Shown piece after piece: positions 51,390 to 63,586 of a DNA stretch of 64,000 nucleotides. Source of the DNA: Nitrosomonas sp. (lineage in GTDB: Bacteria > Pseudomonadota > Gammaproteobacteria > Burkholderiales > Nitrosomonadaceae); assembly GCF_019752415.1 (NCBI RefSeq), contig NZ_JAIEME010000035.1:1-64000 (forward strand), in the 5' to 3' direction. How positions within the stretch are numbered: position 1 is the first letter of the stretch; the number at the start of each line of letters is the position of its first letter. The notes under the pieces were generated by a model. That model was given only the letters and a program-made list of their open reading frames with translations, was not told the DNA's origin and made no database searches. A program made the position numbers and the translations under genes.

Positions 51390-51424
51390 ATATACGTTCC
51401 AGCTGCTTTTAAAGAGACAAACAT

Positions 51425-52309
51425 ATGGATGCCTGGGATCAAATCAGCACACAAATTTCCACAACCAGCGGCCACCCCTTCAAGATAAAAGACACCCGCC
51501 CAATTAGCGGGGGTTGTATTAATCAAACCTATTGTATTGGTGATGGCGCACAACATTATTTTGTTAAATTGAACTCGCCCGGCAATCTTTCTATGTTTGA
51601 AGCGGAAGTTGCCGGATTAATGGAAATCCATCAGTCACACACCGTACGTGTACCACTACCCGTCTGCTTTGGCCAAAATGATCACGCTGCCTGGCTGGTT
51701 CTGGAATACCTGGATTTGAACGCTGGCAACCGCGGCAAAGCATCCGACTTGGGCATACAGCTTGCAGCCATGCACCGTACTGTTTCCAAACAATTTGGCT
51801 GGATTCGTGATAATACAATCGGACAAACCCCGCAAATTAATACCGCTTCTTCCGATTGGACTAACTTCTGGAAAATGCATCGCCTAGGGTATCAATTAGA
51901 TCTGGCTAAAACCAATGGATTTAACGGAAAATTGCAAAAATTAGGGGAGCAATTATTAATCGATCTGGATGAATTCTTTTCGGGTGTAACACCATCCCCA
52001 TCACTTTTACATGGCGATCTCTGGAGTGGCAATTATGCCTATGATGGCTCAGGAAATCCGGTACTGTTTGACCCTGCCGTATATTACGGTGATCGTGAAA
52101 CGGATATTGCCATGACTGAGCTTTTTGGCGGCCTTCCGGCCGATTTTTATTCTGCTTACCGATATGATTATCCGTTGGATTCCGGGTATAATGTTCGCAA
52201 GGTTGTGTATAACCTCTATCATATTCTTAATCACATGAACCTTTTTGGTAGTAGCTACTGCCACCAAGCTGAGCAAATGATGGATCGATTACTTGCTGAA
52301 ATTCGTTAA
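51425..52309 (+). CDS. Fructosamine/ketosamine-3-kinase family protein
   Basis: The kinase-fold protein has 294 residues. LLHGDLWSGNYAYD carries the catalytic Asp, and PVLFDPAVYYGDRETDIAMTELFGG is the magnesium-binding segment. ISGGCINQTYCI is the glycine-rich region. Members phosphorylate Amadori products so that glycated proteins break down, which reverses sugar damage. It lies 35 bases after argH and 86 bases before pyrG. The substrate here is inferred from the family. Confidence 0.92.
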   Translation: MDAWDQISTQISTTSGHPFKIKDTRPISGGCINQTYCIGDGAQHYFVKLNSPGNLSMFEAEVAGLMEIHQSHTVRVPLPVCFGQNDHAAWLVLEYLDLNAGNRGKASDLGIQLAAMHRTVSKQFGWIRDNTIGQTPQINTASSDWTNFWKMHRLGYQLDLAKTNGFNGKLQKLGEQLLIDLDEFFSGVTPSPSLLHGDLWSGNYAYDGSGNPVLFDPAVYYGDRETDIAMTELFGGLPADFYSAYRYDYPLDSGYNVRKVVYNLYHILNHMNLFGSSYCHQAEQMMDRLLAEIR

Positions 52310-52389
52310 TAAATACTGAAAAAGTTGTCTGCTAAAAAGTCATGCAAAAACTCTCTCACAATTCTCCTGAATTATTCTAGTTACGATAA

Positions 52390-54072
<1,683 letters not shown>

Positions 54073-54106
54073 CAATATCGCAGTAGAAATAATACTAATT
54101 CAATAA

Positions 54107-55404
<1,298 letters not shown>

Positions 55405-55405
<1 letters not shown>

Positions 55406-55698
55406 TGAAGCTTTTGAGTTTTATACTGCTGCTACTGATTGCTGCGATGCAGTATCCCTTATGGTACGGTAAAGCAAGCTGGCTTAAAGTCTGGCAGGCC
55501 GATCAAGATGTTGTTACAGCACGTGAAAATAATTTAATACTGCAGAATCGCAACAACAAGCTTGAGGCCGAAGTGAATGACCTGAAACAAGGCCTTGAAG
55601 CAATTGAAGAACGCGCTCGTAGTGACCTTGGCATGATCAAGGAAGGGGAGATACTTTTTCAGATTGTCAAAAGTACATCACCCCAACCTTCGCGATAA
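55405..55698 (+). CDS. ftsB: Cell division protein FtsB
   Basis: The protein has 97 residues: one N-terminal helix in the inner membrane (about 3-19), then a leucine-zipper coiled coil (about 32-70) in the periplasm, ending RARSDLGMIKEGEILFQIV, the FtsB signature. It acts with FtsL and FtsQ in the divisome. Position after eno is conserved across proteobacteria. Confidence 0.95.
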
Positions 55699-55984
55699 TT
55701 TCACACTACGCTGTTTGCCCAGTAATGATCAAAGATCATCCATCGGTGAATTACTCTGTCTTATTTCCGTACTTACTTTCAGAAAATACTGAATTCATTT
55801 GAACGGTACAAGAAATCTGGCACCTAAATTATTAGGTTTAAGATCTCTAGTAGTCAATTTGAATAACATTCCGTCAGCAGCCCAATCAGAAAAATTCAAA
55901 TATAATCCGCTTGAAAAGTGAAAAAAAGCTCACATATCAACACCAGCTTTGTTCTGTATTTTATCGATATCATGGAGTAAAGGA

Positions 55985-56866
55985 ATGAAAAGAATTATAC
56001 TTTTTTTAGCAACTAACTTGGCCATTATTGTTGTCCTTAGCATTACACTAAGACTATTTGGATTCGAAAGAATTTTAGACGAGCAAGGAACAGGTCTGGA
56101 CATCAATTCCCTATTACTGTTCGCATCAGTATTTGGATTTGGCGGCTCGTTTATGTCACTTGCTCTGTCAAAGTGGACAGCAAAACGATTTACCGGTGCA
56201 CAAGTTATTGAAATTCCACGTAATGCGCAAGAACACTGGCTAATCACCACCGTGCAACGGCAGGCAAAAATAGCCGGTATCGGTATGCCGGAAGTTGCCA
56301 TCTTTAACGCGCCGGATGTCAATGCTTTTGCCACAGGAATGTCTAAAAATTCCGCACTGGTCGCGGTCAGTACCGGGCTCTTAAATACCATGAGCCAGGA
56401 TGAAGCTGAAGCCGTACTCGCGCATGAAGTCAGTCATATTGCCAATGGGGACATGGTGACATTGGCGCTGATTCAGGGTGTCGTCAACACATTTGTGATT
56501 TTTCTGTCGCGTGTCATTGGACACACTGTGGATCGTGTCGTATTTAAAACAGAAAATGGGCATGGTCCTGCTTTCTGGGTTACCACCATCATTGCTGAAA
56601 TCGTTCTGGGTGTGTTGGCCAGTATTATTGTTATGTGGTTTAGCCGCCAACGTGAATTCCGTGCCGATGCCGGTGGTGCCAGTTTAGCGGGCAGAAACAA
56701 AATGATCGCTGCATTGCGGCGCTTACAATTAACTCACGAACAGGCACATTTACCGGATCAGTTGGCCGCTTTTGGTATTTCCGGAGGGAGTAGCGGACTC
56801 ATGCGCTTATTCATGTCACACCCGCCGCTGGAAGAAAGAATTGCAGCACTTGAGGCGCAACGCTAG
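55985..56866 (+). CDS. htpX: Membrane protease HtpX
   Basis: This M48B peptidase has 293 residues. Two N-terminal helices (about 5-23 and 37-55) and two more (about 155-210) enclose the cytoplasmic domain. The zinc site is [12 protein letters not shown], and [12 protein letters not shown] gives the third ligand. It degrades damaged membrane proteins, alongside FtsH. ATG 55985 with AAAGGA upstream is chosen. The 286 bases before it show no gene. Confidence 0.96.
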   Translation: MKRIILFLATNLAIIVVLSITLRLFGFERILDEQGTGLDINSLLLFASVFGFGGSFMSLALSKWTAKRFTGAQVIEIPRNAQEHWLITTVQRQAKIAGIGMPEVAIFNAPDVNAFATGMSKNSALVAVSTGLLNTMSQDEAEAVLAHEVSHIANGDMVTLALIQGVVNTFVIFLSRVIGHTVDRVVFKTENGHGPAFWVTTIIAEIVLGVLASIIVMWFSRQREFRADAGGASLAGRNKMIAALRRLQLTHEQAHLPDQLAAFGISGGSSGLMRLFMSHPPLEERIAALEAQR

Positions 56867-56888
56867 TATTCGCTGCATTACGCTCTGT

Positions 56889-56924
56889 GAAAACGCCATA
56901 TCATCGCACTGGTATGGCGTTTTC
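56889..56924 (+). terminator. Intrinsic terminator after htpX
   Basis: GAAAACGCCATA (56889-56900) pairs with TATGGCGTTTTC (56913-56924) and is followed by ATTTTC. The stem is 12 bp and nearly perfect. Confidence 0.85.
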
Positions 56925-56940
56925 ATTTTCTGTATCGGAT

Positions 56941-56977
56941 AAAAAATACATCCTTCCTAAAACGCAGGAATGTATTC
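56941..56977 (-). terminator. Likely terminator for the TIGR04073-type gene
   Basis: Read on the minus strand, AATACATTCCT and AGGATGTATT form a stem with one bulge, followed by a run of T at 56941-56947. It lies about 40 bases after the stop codon at 57018. Confidence 0.55.
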
Positions 56978-57017
56978 TTTGAAGATTCTGTTGTTATTCT
57001 TGGAGATAGCAAGCCGA

Positions 57018-57365
57018 TTAATAGGACGTTTCTCTGGAGAAATCTTGCCAGATAAAAGGAGGATTAACCGATGGTTTGGTTGGAATAAAGAAAGTAGCTG
57101 CATCAAGCACGCCCACTAAACTACGACCGACTGTATGCATGATACCCATTGCCAAACCAATTGTCGCACCATAAACTGGTCCCTCTTTCTGGCCAGTTAA
57201 AATAACGTTCTTAGGTAACTCCACCCACCCAGTAACCGCATTAGCAATACCACTTACAAATTTCTCGCTTGAGTTACCAAAATAACTGTCAGACGCAACA
57301 GCTTGAGACGAGAAAAGAAAAAATATAGAAAGCAGTAAAGATAATTTAGCAATTCTTCTCATCAA
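57018..57365 (-). CDS. Exosortase system-associated protein, TIGR04073 type
   Basis: The product has 115 residues with a signal peptide ending at SSQAVAS (about 25). The mature part reads EKFVSGIANAVTGWVELPKN ... GLAMGIMHTVGRSLVGVLD ... FFIPTKPSVNPPF, which matches small secreted proteins found in genomes that have exosortase/PEP-CTERM sorting. Their biochemical role is unknown. It follows the short cis-prenyltransferase gene on the same strand after 154 bases. No exosortase gene is in the window. Confidence 0.75.
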   Translation of the reverse strand: MMRRIAKLSLLLSIFFLFSSQAVASDSYFGNSSEKFVSGIANAVTGWVELPKNVILTGQKEGPVYGATIGLAMGIMHTVGRSLVGVLDAATFFIPTKPSVNPPFIWQDFSRETSY

Positions 57366-57519
57366 AAAAACTCCTTTATTCGATTTTAAAATTAGATTTC
57401 TGTTTTCAGTTAAGTTAAGAAACGAACAGAAATTTATTCGAAGTTTACCCCTTCATATCTAAACAAACAATTCATGATTACAGCTCAATTAACTATTAAC
57501 TAATTTAGCTTGCTATATT

Positions 57520-58134
57520 TTAACCACCTAGACTGCGATCTTGTTTTTTGTACCAAGCAAGAGCTTGCTCAAAATGTTTGACCTCAAAATCTGGCCAATA
57601 TTCTTCTCTCACATAAATATCTGCATATACCGATTGAGCAGGCAAGAAACCACTCAATCGCCTCCCGCCGCCCCAACGAACAATCAAATCGATTCTAGAA
57701 ACATCTTCCGATCGTAACTTGCCCGTTTTAAGGCCATTTAAATCCCATTCCCAACCATAATTAACCAGTAAATTTACTTTAATACCTTTTCCTTTACGTT
57801 GTCGAAATTGTTTTAAACTGATAGGAAATTGTAATGAAGAATCATCGCCCACAACTAGCAATGCAGCCCCTCGATCAGAAATTTCATTTACAAATGTTAA
57901 AGTAGCGGTACTAAAGGCTTTTTTTTGTATATTTGGTCGTTTGGTATTGTCTTGAGTAAAGCAATAAACAGATATTTCCTTAATTCCTCTTTTTTTACAT
58001 TCTTCGAATAATAATAAACCTGGGGCGATTCCATGGGAATAACCTGCGTCTCTCGTTAATCCATGGCTTAACGCCCATCTACGATTACCATCCGGTATAA
58101 ACCCAATATGATTCGGTGTATTAATTTTTGACAT
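57520..58134 (-). CDS. Short cis-prenyltransferase (undecaprenyl diphosphate synthase family)
   Basis: The product has 204 residues, shorter than the usual 230-260 of UppS. The catalytic Asp (D15) lies in IPDGNRRWA. The substrate-binding C-terminal motif is DLIVRWGGGRRLSGFLPAQS followed by YADIYV. The hydrophobic tunnel region between them is shorter than usual. The housekeeping uppS normally sits with frr and cdsA, so this is likely a second copy with a different product length or a specialised role. The linked TIGR04073-type gene hints at a lipid-carrier link to surface polysaccharide or protein sorting; that is inference. Confidence 0.82.
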   Translation of the reverse strand: MSKINTPNHIGFIPDGNRRWALSHGLTRDAGYSHGIAPGLLLFEECKKRGIKEISVYCFTQDNTKRPNIQKKAFSTATLTFVNEISDRGAALLVVGDDSSLQFPISLKQFRQRKGKGIKVNLLVNYGWEWDLNGLKTGKLRSEDVSRIDLIVRWGGGRRLSGFLPAQSVYADIYVREEYWPDFEVKHFEQALAWYKKQDRSLGG

Positions 58135-58208
58135 TTATCATTTCTAATTAACTATTGTTGATTTTCTCGACCACAAATGAGGGCTGAAAAATTAACATTG
58201 CCATCCAC

Positions 58209-58297
58209 AACCTTGCATTAATCGACTTTTGTCAATTAACCTTGCGAATGTAAGCTTTTGTCAACCTGAGAACCTTGCGAATTGGCCCATCTGTCAA
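58209..58297 (+). repeat. Three phased copies of AACCTTGC-N14-GTCAA
   Basis: AACCTTGC starts at 58209, 58238 and 58271, and GTCAA lies 22 bases further in every copy (58231, 58260, 58293). The second and third copies share the longer AACCTTGCGAAT; the first two share CTTTTGTCAA. Copy spacing is 29 and 33 bases, about three helix turns. The rest of the gap 58135-58571 holds no gene I can support. Confidence 0.65.
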
Positions 58298-58571
58298 CCA
58301 GCCCCAAAAATCAAATTGCACCGCACGCTTGAGATATCTGTTCACCGAATCGGAAAATCTGATAACTGATTTATTAAGATTTCAGTTTGATTCTCGTGCA
58401 TATATGCAACTAACTCTAAGATAACCGACTGAGCGGAACCAGCTTGCAGGCATAAGACCTTGTGCAGAAGAGCACAAAATTTGCGAAGCAAATTCCCCGC
58501 TGAAAACTGTCCGGTTGAACTTGAGATTCTCCGCTGTATTGCCAAGAGGAATCTCAAGTAGATCAAATTGA

Positions 58572-58739
58572 TTATGGGGGGGGAGTACGTCTACCTGTTA
58601 TAAAGAAAATTATAGCCATGATGATACCGACTATGAATGCAATCCATGCTATTTCCGTAGCAGTACCTGCGATTTCACTAAACCCTAAAACAGCTGCAAT
58701 TAATGCGATAACTAAAAATGTAAGAGCCCAATTAAACAT
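58572..58739 (-). CDS. DUF1328 small membrane protein
   Basis: The product has 55 residues: MFNWALTFLVIALI at the start, then AAVLGFSEIAGTATEIAWIA and a second hydrophobic helix ending in GRRTPPP. Two membrane helices with the central GxxGIAG-like loop are the hallmark of DUF1328 (YtjA-like) proteins, which are often stress induced. The last codons lie in a run of eight G/C, so the exact end could shift with a read error. The ribosome binding site GGAGT is in place. Confidence 0.82.
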   Translation of the reverse strand: MFNWALTFLVIALIAAVLGFSEIAGTATEIAWIAFIVGIIMAIIFFITGRRTPPP

Positions 58740-58858
58740 TTTCTACTCCTTATTTAGGATTAAATAAATTATGAACATATTCATCTGAATTTTGGAAAAA
58801 GCCGGTACGGCATCCCAAATTTTTCTGAACATATGATATGAAATACCGTTAACAGGCC

Positions 58859-58933
58859 CTAGTGCACGAATAACGCTATGAGAATAATAATAGGAATGGG
58901 GACACCTATAAGAAATAAAAGTATTGAACGCAT
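58859..58933 (-). CDS. Very small hydrophobic membrane peptide
   Basis: The product has only 24 residues, MRSILLFLIGVPIPIIIL followed by IALFVH. It is one membrane helix with the VPIPI motif that recurs in tiny proteins of proteobacteria, commonly beside other small membrane proteins. The ATG is 34 bases after the stop of the next gene (58967), with GGAAACA as a poor ribosome binding site. Translation is plausible, but no function is known. Confidence 0.55.
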   Translation of the reverse strand: MRSILLFLIGVPIPIIILIALFVH

Positions 58934-58966
58934 TTTGTTTGTTTCCTTAATGAGTTAGTTGTGTAA

Positions 58967-59914
58967 TTACATGTCCCGTTGCCGACCGCCGTAGGTGGCC
59001 GAAAAACTGGCAACGAATGCACCGATAAGTAGCGAGATAAACAACCACAGCGATGCATAAGAGGAAGCTTTACGTGCTTGATCAGCCGCTTCTTTTGAGA
59101 TTGTTTCAGCATCTTGTAGTTTTTCCTGGATACGGGTAAATGTATCTCTTACCCGCTTCTCAGCATTTTGTTGAGTCAAATCGGTGTGCTGTGCTACCAC
59201 TTGACCTATATAACGAATGTCTTCTTCGGGGAGGTTTTTCGTTTGTATGGAATTTATGAAAATACGGGCAACTTCGAGTGTTCCGGTTGCGGGTATAACC
59301 GCACTTGAATCTGTGCTCACATCTTTCCTGAACAGTGAATCAATGAAGTAATCCATTGAGCTACTCTCAGAATTGGAATTCACTATCCCAGACCCTGCAG
59401 TGGAAGCAACACTTACAGTTGCAGCCGCCGCAGTGGTGGCAACACCCCTCGCCACGGTAGCTCCAGCCTGTATTCCGCCGCTGATGATCGACCCGATTAC
59501 CGTAGTTAGTATCACTGCAGTTGCAAGCGTAGCGACAGCCCAAGCCAAGAAACCATGCGCGGTATCGCGAAAGTAAACCTCGTCCGAATGTACTGCAATC
59601 CACTTTGTCCTCAGTCTGCCGGAAAGATAACCGCCTATTCCGGAAGCAAAAAGTTGTGTAAAGGTCAGCCAAAGGATGGTTGATACACCGAAAGTCATAG
59701 CACTGACCCCGTTGTGCGACCACGGCGATACCGAAGATAGTCCCAAACCTGTTCCCAAAATAAGAAGGATAAGCGATAGAGCAGCAATTGCTGCCGCTCC
59801 AGCCACGATAGCACCCCAAGAAACTGCACTTGCCTGCGTTTGTATAGGAACAGTAGTGATACCAGTTTTTTCTTGTTTGAGTACGTCAGATGTTGCGGTA
59901 TTAGAAGTAGTCAT
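58967..59914 (-). CDS. Polytopic membrane protein, function unknown
   Basis: The product has 315 residues. Membrane helices lie at about 33-57, 70-95, 122-150 and 288-308; the last is next to the C-terminus. An Ala/Ser-rich segment (about 150-185) and a helical domain (about 225-285) with acidic heptads are between them. SWGAIVAGAAAIAALSL at the start resembles a family of uncharacterised proteins in Nitrosomonadales. It precedes two tiny membrane-protein genes on the same strand, probably a common transcript. Confidence 0.7.
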   Translation of the reverse strand: MTTSNTATSDVLKQEKTGITTVPIQTQASAVSWGAIVAGAAAIAALSLILLILGTGLGLSSVSPWSHNGVSAMTFGVSTILWLTFTQLFASGIGGYLSGRLRTKWIAVHSDEVYFRDTAHGFLAWAVATLATAVILTTVIGSIISGGIQAGATVARGVATTAAAATVSVASTAGSGIVNSNSESSSMDYFIDSLFRKDVSTDSSAVIPATGTLEVARIFINSIQTKNLPEEDIRYIGQVVAQHTDLTQQNAEKRVRDTFTRIQEKLQDAETISKEAADQARKASSYASLWLFISLLIGAFVASFSATYGGRQRDM

Positions 59915-60218
59915 AAGATATCTTCATGAAGTGTTAAAATAAAATTTTCGCGTAAACTCCTGGCACGTGTCTGTTCGCTGTCGCACTTTGTTTTTTAAAT
60001 CGCGTAAACATTCTAAATTAAACCATAGCATGGTTACGCTATATGGTTGATCACACTTCGAATTCCCGCTCGATTGCCATGATTATTTCCAGGATGCGTA
60101 ACATCTCGACAACCTTAAGTCCAAACATCCAAAAATAAATTTCATATTTCACAAACTTTCTAAAAGAAATCAATATTGATGTCGATATCCTTTCTCATAT
60201 CGTAACAGACCGGTTTTG
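59915..60218. other. Divergent upstream region without a gene
   Basis: The gap between the minus-strand membrane-protein gene and the REC-REC-GGDEF gene contains no reading frame with a ribosome binding site. It should hold promoters for both sides; only the plus-strand one at 60219 was visible. Confidence 0.4.
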
Positions 60219-60247
60219 TTGACAGTCTGCAACCAGATTTATGTGAT
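60219..60247 (+). promoter_or_regulatory. Candidate promoter of the REC-REC-GGDEF gene
   Basis: A consensus TTGACA (60219-60224) and TGTGAT (60242-60247) are 17 bases apart. The -10 box would put transcription about 10 bases before the start codon, which is tight, so the call is weak. Confidence 0.3.
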
Positions 60248-60264
60248 TGAAGGGGTATTAGAAT

Positions 60265-61548
60265 ATGGAAGGACTTATCGTTGAACCATCCAGAACGTAT
60301 CAAAAACTTCTATCGTCTGCGATTGAATCTGGCGGACTTGAAACAAAGCAGGTTTCAACCGGCGAAGAAGCCCTGACATTGCTTAAGCAGCAGCCTTTTG
60401 ATTTGGTATTTATTGCAATGCATTTACAGGATATGGATGGTCCAAAGTTTTCGTCACATCTGCGTGCCGATTCCCGCACCCGGCAAATACCGCTGGTTAT
60501 GGTTACTTCGAATGAAGATAAAGAATTATTGGACGAAGCATTTTCAGCAGGTGTAACAAAAATATTTGCTAAACATGAATTGGACAAAATCACCAGTTAT
60601 GCTGCTCAGTTTTCTAGAAAAAACGGCAGCAAAACCATGTCGGGGCACATCTTATATATTGAAGGCAGTCCATCAGTTGTCAACTTAACATCGGCGGTGT
60701 TAAGAGACAACGGCTATACCGTCGATCATTTCGCCACGGGTGAAGAGGGGTTAGAAGCATTCCAGAAGAATGCCTACGATTTAGTGTTGACCGATATATT
60801 GCTCAAAGGCAAATTAAATGGCCAGGGAACTGTCAAAGCATTACGGCACCTTGCTGAGGATAATAAAAAATATGTGCCCTTATTGGTATTCTCGGTGCTT
60901 GATGATACCGCACACAAAGTAGAATTGTTGCGCTTGGGAGCCAATGATTACGTTACCAAACCCCTAATCCAAGAAGAATTGCTTGCAAGAGTCAGCAATC
61001 TAATTACCAGTAAGAAGTTACTGGATAAGACAGTCGCCCAGCAACATGTCATGCAGGAATTAACAGTAAAGGATCCATTGACCGGTTTGTATAATCGCTA
61101 CTTTATGATGGAAGCTGTTTCATCAAGATTGCGCGAAGCAACACGTCATAGTATTCCCTATAGCCTGATTATAGTGAATATCGATAAATTCAATATAATC
61201 AATGAGAATTACGGTCACTTAACGGGTGATTTGGTATTGAAAGAGATTGCTTCCGAATTAGTTAAACCTACTCGCAAAGAAGATATCGTTGCGCGTTATG
61301 ATGGCGAAGAATTTGTTTTGTTACTGTCCCACTGCAATATTTCTAATGCAACGATCATTGCAGAAAAAATACGGCAAGCTATTGAAAATTTGCATCCATC
61401 AGACCTGAATGTGACCGCAAGCCTTGGCGTCGCAGAGATGCAACCGGATTCGATCGAAAGTTTCCCTGAATTATTTAAAGCCACCCATGATGCTATTAAT
61501 CAAGCCAAATCAAATGGCGGCAATCAAGTCATCGCACGCCACCTATAA
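60265..61548 (+). CDS. Response regulator with two receiver domains and a GGDEF domain
   Basis: The product has 427 residues. The first receiver (about 1-115) has Ala at position 51 where the phosphoacceptor Asp should be, and Glu/Pro in place of the acidic pair, so it is a pseudo-receiver. The second (about 128-248) keeps D177 (DLVLTDILL) and K232 but lacks a clear acidic pair. The GGDEF domain (about 265-427) has NIDKFNIINE and the active loop DGEEF (346-350), where the first Gly is replaced by Asp. An RxxD I-site (RKED, 337-340) is placed correctly. Cyclase activity is possible but uncertain. It has no paired kinase nearby. Confidence 0.9.
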   Translation: MEGLIVEPSRTYQKLLSSAIESGGLETKQVSTGEEALTLLKQQPFDLVFIAMHLQDMDGPKFSSHLRADSRTRQIPLVMVTSNEDKELLDEAFSAGVTKIFAKHELDKITSYAAQFSRKNGSKTMSGHILYIEGSPSVVNLTSAVLRDNGYTVDHFATGEEGLEAFQKNAYDLVLTDILLKGKLNGQGTVKALRHLAEDNKKYVPLLVFSVLDDTAHKVELLRLGANDYVTKPLIQEELLARVSNLITSKKLLDKTVAQQHVMQELTVKDPLTGLYNRYFMMEAVSSRLREATRHSIPYSLIIVNIDKFNIINENYGHLTGDLVLKEIASELVKPTRKEDIVARYDGEEFVLLLSHCNISNATIIAEKIRQAIENLHPSDLNVTASLGVAEMQPDSIESFPELFKATHDAINQAKSNGGNQVIARHL

Positions 61549-61574
61549 AAATGCCCGGATGTTCATAAGCTTCA

Positions 61575-63332
61575 CTATGCGGAGTTTAGACTCTGCATGA
61601 CCATTGCATGGCTTTCAATATAGCGTTGGTTTTTCTTTTCTTTAATGGTATCGATATGCACCAGAATCAGCGCATCGACACAGTTAGAAAAGGTTGGATC
61701 GATATTAAACCCCAGAAATTCGCAACCGCCCAGCTGGCATAGTTCCACATATTGCTTATAGAGTACCGGAACCTTCACGCCGAATTCATCCATTTTTTCT
61801 TTCAGAATCGTATAAGCTTGTTTGTACTCAACCTCATCCGCAACCTTCTTGAATGGCGTAAAATCCTCTACTTGCTCAAATTCGAACGGCAACCTGGGTT
61901 TAGCAAGTAGCTCGTCTTTACCGAAAAGTTCTGTATAAAAACCTGCAATCACTTTTTGCGCAGACTCAGGCAAAGCAGTACTCAGCGAAACTGGTCCAAC
62001 CATATAACGTATTTCTGGATGCTGATATAGATACGCGCCAATCCCGTACCAGAGATAATCCAGACTGCGTTTCCCCTGGTATCGCGGTTGAATGAAACTG
62101 CGCCCCAGTTCGATGGCATGTTCAAGATAAGGAACAAACGCTGAATCAAACTCGAATAAGCTATGGGTGTACAACCCTGATTCTCCATGTTCCTTAAGAA
62201 TTTTGGATGCTTCACCAATGCGATAGGAGCCGATAATTTCCAATTCGTCTTCGTCCCACAGAATCAAGTGCCGGTAATAACGATCATAGCTATCGATATC
62301 CAACGCATTGCCGGTACCTTCCTGCACCTGCCGGAAAGATAATTCGCGCAACCGACCAATCTCACGCATCACACTGGAATTCGGCATATAGTCAAACAGA
62401 TAAATATGTTTGCCGTCCTGGGTTTTACCGATCAGTTGCGACGCCTTCAGCTCCTTGCGGATTAATTTGGTGCGGACGGGGTGGATAATATTTTCAATCG
62501 GCTTAAACAGTTCTTTTTTCTTCTTTTTATCTAATAAATAGACCTGCTTGCGCATCAATTTTGCCACGGCTTTCTTAGATAAATCCATTGCCGCAATGGA
62601 TTCCCATGGGATCGGTTTACCAATCCGGAATGAAATTTCACTGCCCTTCTGGTTGAACATCTCATTGACCAGCATCATCGTACCCAGCGGTTTGTAGAGG
62701 CTCGAAAGACCATAAAATAGTGTGGAATTTTTGCCGCCAATATAAACAGGAACAATCGGTGCTTTGGTTTTCTTGGCCAGCGATAAAAACCCGGTTTTCC
62801 ATTTGCCGTCACGAACACCCAGCGGGCAAATACGCGATACTTCCCCGGTCGGAAATAGAATAACAGCCTGCTCCGCTTCCAATGCATCAACAATCTGGTT
62901 CAAATTGTCACGATGATTCGCGGATTCCGCTAAATTACCCACCGAAAGAAACAAGCTTTGCAGCGGATCAATGCAGTTCAACAAAGTCGTTGCGACAATC
63001 TTCACGTCGGTTCTGATCTCCGACACCAACTTAAGCAGCGCCAGCCCGTCCAGAGAACCGAGCGGATGATTTGCGACAATCAGCACCCGGCGCTGATCAG
63101 GGATACGTGCACGATCTTTGCTGGAAACCTGAAAGCTAAAATTAAAATGCTCCAGCACCGCATCATTGAACTCCAACCCTTCCAAATGCCGGTGTGTTTC
63201 AATGAATGCGTTGATTTCTTTCTGATGAAATAGCTTCTTCAAGACCGAAGCAGCAGCCTTCATCAGCGGCTTATCACTCGTCTCATCCGTATTTTGAAAA
63301 TAATCTTTCAGCAAGGTATCCACGTCAAGCAT
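61575..63332 (-). CDS. Two-domain acyltransferase (PlsC-like plus GNAT), OlsF-like
   Basis: The protein has 585 residues. The N-terminal domain (about 70-290) is an acylglycerol-phosphate-acyltransferase type with VANHPLGSLDG (H89, D95) and FPTGEVSRI. The C-terminal domain (about 310-520) is a GNAT-like fold of the ornithine/hemolysin acyltransferase group (DSYDRYYRHLILWD, IEIGRSFIQPRYQGK-like). Fusions of this order, called OlsF, make ornithine lipids: the C-terminal half N-acylates ornithine and the N-terminal half O-acylates the product. The HX5D spacing differs from the common HX4D. Convergent with the GGDEF gene, 26 bases apart. Confidence 0.85.
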   Translation of the reverse strand: MLDVDTLLKDYFQNTDETSDKPLMKAAASVLKKLFHQKEINAFIETHRHLEGLEFNDAVLEHFNFSFQVSSKDRARIPDQRRVLIVANHPLGSLDGLALLKLVSEIRTDVKIVATTLLNCIDPLQSLFLSVGNLAESANHRDNLNQIVDALEAEQAVILFPTGEVSRICPLGVRDGKWKTGFLSLAKKTKAPIVPVYIGGKNSTLFYGLSSLYKPLGTMMLVNEMFNQKGSEISFRIGKPIPWESIAAMDLSKKAVAKLMRKQVYLLDKKKKKELFKPIENIIHPVRTKLIRKELKASQLIGKTQDGKHIYLFDYMPNSSVMREIGRLRELSFRQVQEGTGNALDIDSYDRYYRHLILWDEDELEIIGSYRIGEASKILKEHGESGLYTHSLFEFDSAFVPYLEHAIELGRSFIQPRYQGKRSLDYLWYGIGAYLYQHPEIRYMVGPVSLSTALPESAQKVIAGFYTELFGKDELLAKPRLPFEFEQVEDFTPFKKVADEVEYKQAYTILKEKMDEFGVKVPVLYKQYVELCQLGGCEFLGFNIDPTFSNCVDALILVHIDTIKEKKNQRYIESHAMVMQSLNSA

Positions 63333-63586
63333 AATTCCGCTCCCAGCATAGCAATTGAATGCTGATAAGATAGAGGATCAATGTGACAAAAGAATGACGT
63401 TCAATTTTTTACTGATTTATTGGTCTTATCTCTGTGGAGCTTGCAAAGTTTGGTATGATCAAAATAATTTAACTTGCCGCCATAAAACACAAGGAAACAT
63501 CATAAGGCTTACTGTATTGGAACTCACTTCTGACGAGATAATTTTCATCCATTTCTGAAGTTTAATTTTTGTTAAGGCAGAAATTC

